Origin: Flavobacteriales bacterium UBA7382
Lineage (GTDB): Bacteria > Bacteroidota > Bacteroidia > Flavobacteriales_D > Sanyastnellaceae
DNA: 8,148 nt
Assembly (NCBI GenBank): GCA_002469765.1
Contig: DKNS01000023.1
Location: 595 to 8,742, forward strand
Direction: 5' to 3'
Positions within the stretch are counted from its first letter, which is position 1; every line of letters begins with the position of its first letter. The notes under the pieces were generated by a model that was not told the origin of the DNA, did no database searches, and saw only the letters and a list, made by a program, of their open reading frames with translations. Both the position numbers and the translations under genes were made by a program. Below, piece after piece: positions 7,201 through 8,148 of the stretch.

Positions 7201-8071
7201 CGACTGCAGTGTGCTGAACGGCTGCACCGACCCCGAGGCTTACAACCACAACCCGCTTGCCATCTTCGACGACGGCTCGTGCATCTACCCTGTGGTCGGC
7301 TGCACAGACCCTGATGCGATGAACTACGACGCCGATGCGGAGTTTGACGACGGCTCCTGCTACTACGACACCGACATCTTAGGCTGCACCGACGACGGAG
7401 CCACGAACTACAACCCTGACGCCACCTACGACAACGGCTCGTGCTTCTTCCCCCCTTTGGAATTCGACGTCCTCGCCTCGGAGTGGTGCGTGGGCGAGAC
7501 GATGACCATCACATGGACCGGCGGCGACGCGGATGCCTTGATTTACGTCGGCCTCATCAACGTCACAGCAAACGCCTTCGCCGCAGCGTTGGGTACGGTG
7601 CCCAACACCGGAAACTTTGAGTGGGTCGTCGAGGACGTGGCGGCGAGCTCTGCCCTCACCTACCGACTTTACCTAGAAGAACAGCCCTACCCCCCGACCA
7701 CGTGGGCGTACAGCGACGAATTTGAAATCCTGGACGACTGTGAAGTCACGATGCCCGGATGCACCGACGCGGTGGCCTGCAACTTCAATCCCGAAGCCAC
7801 GGAAGACGATGGCACGTGCCAGTATGATCTCGACGCCCTGGGCGAATGTGGCGGCGACTGCGAAGCCGACGTCAATGGTGACGGCGTATGCGACCCCACC
7901 TGCCCGGCCGACTTGGACGGGGACGGCGCGGTGGCCACCCAAGATGTGCTTTTAATCCTCAGCGAATTCGGGTGCACCTCAAGCTGCACCACCGACATCA
8001 ACTTCGACGGCTTCGTGGCCATCGACGACTTCCTGTTCCTCCTCGGCGAGTTCGGAAACACCTGCGAGTGA
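4229..8071 (+). CDS. Secreted multidomain M43 (pappalysin/cytophagalysin) zinc metalloprotease with GCTD repeats and dockerin-like tail
   Basis: The product is 1280 aa. The ATG at 4229 starts a clear signal peptide (MKHFFLAFVALTFSVGVHAQ); the frame is open back to 3938, but those extra 97 codons lie opposite amt and in the intergenic gap. Residues 21-64 are a short propeptide with C23 near the place where Bacteroidota relatives carry a conserved Cys. Residues ~65-315 are the catalytic domain, with HEVGHWANLKH at 226-236 (zinc ligands H226, H230, H236; catalytic E227), DGVNDTP at 254-260 and a Met-turn YMDY at 284-287. Two diverged copies of a ~260-residue module follow (337-598 and 607-864). 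Five GCTD repeats lie between 871 and 1200, interleaved with beta-rich domains (~895-991, ~1078-1168). Residues 1225-1280 form a dockerin-like EF-hand pair. The enzyme should cleave proteins outside the cell or at its surface; the substrate is unknown. Function is strong, secretion route less so. Confidence 0.92.
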   Translation: MKHFFLAFVALTFSVGVHAQHGCQHKEQLEKMHRAHPEWVQGQKARRIALEHFTHQHTRNQTACTTEDIVVPIVFHVVHDNGPENISDAQIHEAIVQLNEDFSASNPELPDVHPNFTGLVAAVGMQFRLADFDPNGQPTTGINRIQSDLTYNGSNLALKQMIQWNPTMYLNVWVVNSSDGGNGSAFAFYPGDVEGSASVYDGIVSSYWAVGRTETAVWTHYKILTHEVGHWANLKHTWGDESYNSSTAGCAYDDGVNDTPYTIGNTGCNLEAASCGSQDNVQNYMDYSNCSNMYTEGQKARMLATMCSDVAGRNHIWSPENHAVVFLQDDFLPRIVYQDQTFQESFANDGSIDSNLGLELLDLTFTATGVLVEGVDFTVANLPAETSLSVTVTDATHATVTLAGQVDSHTTADNLNNLELHFTAAPFAGVTFDDIYNPSNTGLGVAFLDPYEVVFVDLVDDAHNFFEGRRWTWFTMGSGGADFGFFHYDLVDIKLETYGNGAVCHPGTSDIMPLPHGTVVGNGSNITEPGPWYPNQLDLSNPTYTDWNGQTAYAGVSFQKNGNTHYGWIRMSVSEDGTHYFAHDMAYNEAPNEPIATGEVEEPVLAYTQTTFHEAMANDGSLSSKRTIDVFGATWGEFDLLDVGDGFTVSNLPSGLAAKLQRDSDRRAILSLVGEAEDHANQDDQDVNVSFDAALLSEAAPGMSLNRWMSLDFADPYGIEHVVVDPSEGIMVANPGNNWKYFDLGVGDAEFGLWYINNHFRLETYSKSGLCNAGSTNLAALQSGEVIADSSNWEYFTELETQLVITAPSYSDWDGQIAYAGFKFTIAERFHYGWMMLEVAPDGNMVQLLEYAYNRNPFEEIVAGQIYADYGCTDPDALNYNPFAIEDDGTCEYPLDCGEETTMFIEMTDSYGDGWNGNVLEFVNAADGTTQSVSLNSGSAGTDEFCLPDGCYTFSAGGGSYLYEIGWELYVGVELVASGSGDESGHFSLNGDCSVLNGCTDPEAYNHNPLAIFDDGSCIYPVVGCTDPDAMNYDADAEFDDGSCYYDTDILGCTDDGATNYNPDATYDNGSCFFPPLEFDVLASEWCVGETMTITWTGGDADALIYVGLINVTANAFAAALGTVPNTGNFEWVVEDVAASSALTYRLYLEEQPYPPTTWAYSDEFEILDDCEVTMPGCTDAVACNFNPEATEDDGTCQYDLDALGECGGDCEADVNGDGVCDPTCPADLDGDGAVATQDVLLILSEFGCTSSCTTDINFDGFVAIDDFLFLLGEFGNTCE
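4871..5102 (+). other. Zinc-binding active site and Met-turn of the M43 protease
   Basis: This part of the metalloprotease gene codes for residues ~215-291. HEVGHWANLKHTWGD gives the HExxHxxxxxH signature of metzincins, with N at the position often held by Gly, as is also seen in some M43 enzymes. About 50 residues on, QNYMDYSNC supplies the Met-turn. Between and around them C250, C268, C275 and C290 suggest two disulfides. All catalytic residues are intact, so the enzyme is predicted active. Confidence 0.9.
5237..6022 (+). repeat. Module copy A of an internal duplication in the metalloprotease
   Basis: Residues 337-598. It begins TFQESFANDGSI, runs through a beta-sandwich-like part (FTVANLP...TVTLAGQVDSH), then DPYEVVF, FGFFHYDLVDIKLETYG, YTDWNGQTAYAGVSF, HYGWIRMSV and ends in AYNEAPNEPIATG. 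Each block has a partner in the same order in copy B. The first half resembles a module seen after secreted metalloprotease domains in other marine bacteria; the second half, with the YGWIR...AYN...PI.AG pattern, resembles a common Bacteroidota surface-protein segment. Both family likenesses are from memory. Confidence 0.8.
6047..6820 (+). repeat. Module copy B of an internal duplication in the metalloprotease
   Basis: Residues 607-864, offset 270 residues from copy A. The matching blocks are TFHEAMANDGSL, FTVSNLP, LSLVGEAEDH, DPYGIEHV, FGLWYINNHFRLETYS, YSDWDGQIAYAGFKF, HYGWMMLEV and AYNRNPFEEIVAG. Both copies keep a single Cys at about the same place (C504 in A, C771 in B). Identity outside the blocks is low, so the duplication is old and both copies have probably been kept by selection. 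Confidence 0.8.
6839..6910 (+). repeat. GCTD repeat 1 of 5
   Basis: Residues 871-894, starting GCTDPDALNYNPFA and ending DDGTCEYP. The two cysteines are 19 residues apart and probably pair. This 24-residue unit is common in secreted multidomain proteins of marine Flavobacteriales and related Bacteroidota. Its role is not established; the acidic DDG part suggests calcium binding. Confidence 0.85.
6911..7204 (+). other. Beta-rich domain with DSYGDGWNGN motif in the metalloprotease
   Basis: Residues 895-992 lie between GCTD repeats 1 and 2. The segment carries IEMTDSYGDGWNGNVLEF, then FCLPDGCYTFSAGGGSY and EIGWELYVG. This order (D.YGDGWNG, then lpdGCY, then a Gly-rich turn and an E..W strand) recurs in Bacteroidota surface proteins next to GCTD repeats. 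It is likely a small beta-sandwich; no enzymatic residues are apparent. Confidence 0.6.
7220..7291 (+). repeat. GCTD repeat 2 of 5
   Basis: Residues 998-1021, GCTDPEAYNHNPLA to DDGSCIYP. It follows the DSYGDGWNGN domain directly and is two residues from repeat 3. Confidence 0.85.
7298..7369 (+). repeat. GCTD repeat 3 of 5
   Basis: Residues 1024-1047, GCTDPDAMNYDADA to DDGSCYYD. The usual NP after NY is replaced by DA, so this copy is more acidic than the others. Confidence 0.85.
7382..7453 (+). repeat. GCTD repeat 4 of 5
   Basis: Residues 1052-1075, GCTDDGATNYNPDA to DNGSCFFP. Repeats 2, 3 and 4 form a near-continuous tandem block separated by two and four residues. Confidence 0.85.
7460..7732 (+). 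other. Ig-like/Kre9-Knh1-like domain in the metalloprotease
   Basis: Residues 1078-1168 lie between GCTD repeats 4 and 5. The run MTITWTGGD, IYVGLI, VPNTGNFEWVVED, TYRLYLEE and YSDEFEI follows the pattern of the small beta-sandwich named after yeast Kre9/Knh1 (I.W.G, pNtGsy.W.v, S..F.I), which also occurs in bacterial surface proteins. The likeness is from memory. A polymer- or surface-binding role would be inference. Confidence 0.45.
7757..7828 (+). repeat. GCTD repeat 5 of 5
   Basis: Residues 1177-1200, GCTDAVACNFNPEA to DDGTCQYD. It carries an extra Cys (ACNF) compared with the other four copies and is followed by a Cys/Gly-rich segment, GECGGDCEADVNGDGVCD, that leads to the EF-hand tail. 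Confidence 0.82.
7901..8071 (+). other. C-terminal dockerin-like pair of EF-hand calcium loops
   Basis: Residues 1225-1280 hold two 12-residue loops: D1228-x-D1230-x-D1232-G...D1239 (in DLDGDGAVATQD) and D1256-x-N1258-x-D1260-G...D1267 (in DINFDGFVAIDD). Each is followed by a short hydrophobic helix ending in EFG (LLILSEFG, FLFLLGEFG). This is the layout of type I dockerins and related bacterial EF-hand tails. It is the last domain, ending NTCE, in the place where a T9SS sorting domain would normally be. Calcium binding is well supported by the motif; partner binding or sorting is inference. Confidence 0.75.
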
Positions 8072-8082
8072 AGGCAAATCTT

Positions 8083-8098
8083 GCCCGCTCTACTGGGC
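8083..8098 (+). terminator. Weak hairpin after the metalloprotease gene
   Basis: GCCCG and TGGGC can pair (four G-C pairs and one G-T) around a CTCTAC loop, 11 bases after the stop codon, followed by GTCTTT. The stem is short and the T-run poor, so it may be a terminator or chance. The remaining bases to 8148 show no gene or motif I can support. Confidence 0.25.
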
Positions 8099-8148
8099 GT
8101 CTTTGGCATCGCGGACAGACAAGCCTCTGAATTGTAGCGATCCCACAG

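Noticed and set aside
6839..7828. Regularly spaced repeats as a CRISPR array
   Set aside because: The repeats are conserved at protein level, vary in bases, and stay in frame inside a long coding region.
2764..8071. Amt plus protease as one nitrogen-scavenging operon
   Set aside because: The genes are on opposite strands and diverge, so they cannot share a transcript; only shared control from the 169-bp gap remains possible.

Overview
The window looks like a chromosomal segment of a G+C-rich marine or aquatic member of the Bacteroidota, probably order Flavobacteriales. The evidence is a cytophagalysin-type M43 metalloprotease with long C-terminal surface modules, five GCTDPxAxNYxP...DDGSC repeats, a DUF3575-like outer-membrane barrel, Bacteroidota-like promoter elements and the absence of strong Shine-Dalgarno sequences. 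The order-level placement is inference from protein style; no marker gene is present.

Layout. Positions 2-121 hold the C-terminal tail of an unrecognised + strand gene entering from the left. Next is a secreted leucine-rich-repeat protein (best start 157, end 1893). Its TGA stop overlaps by one base the ATG of a small outer-membrane beta-barrel protein (1893-2681), so these two genes probably form a translationally coupled envelope operon, possibly together with the upstream gene. A near-ideal bidirectional terminator (2703-2742) separates them from a convergent ammonium transporter gene on the - strand (2764-4059).

The 169-bp gap 4060-4228 is a divergent intergenic region. It holds a plausible Bacteroidota-type promoter and a 15-bp palindrome in front of amt, and a weaker promoter candidate for the last gene. 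That gene (4229-8071, + strand, 1280 aa) is a secreted multidomain M43 zinc metalloprotease: signal peptide, cysteine-containing propeptide, catalytic domain, two diverged copies of a ~260-residue module, five cysteine-paired GCTD repeats interleaved with two beta-rich domains, and a C-terminal dockerin-like pair of EF-hand calcium loops. The usual type A T9SS C-terminal domain is not evident. The last 77 bases contain only a weak hairpin.

How the genes work together: the LRR/barrel pair and the protease are all exported envelope or surface proteins, and Amt brings ammonium across the inner membrane. An ecological link between extracellular protein degradation and nitrogen uptake is tempting, but the genes are divergent and only adjacency supports it. 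I see no RNA genes, CRISPR arrays, insertion sequences or phage genes. The most distinctive parts are the internally duplicated protease with its EF-hand tail and the coupled LRR/barrel pair with an unrecognised N-terminal region.
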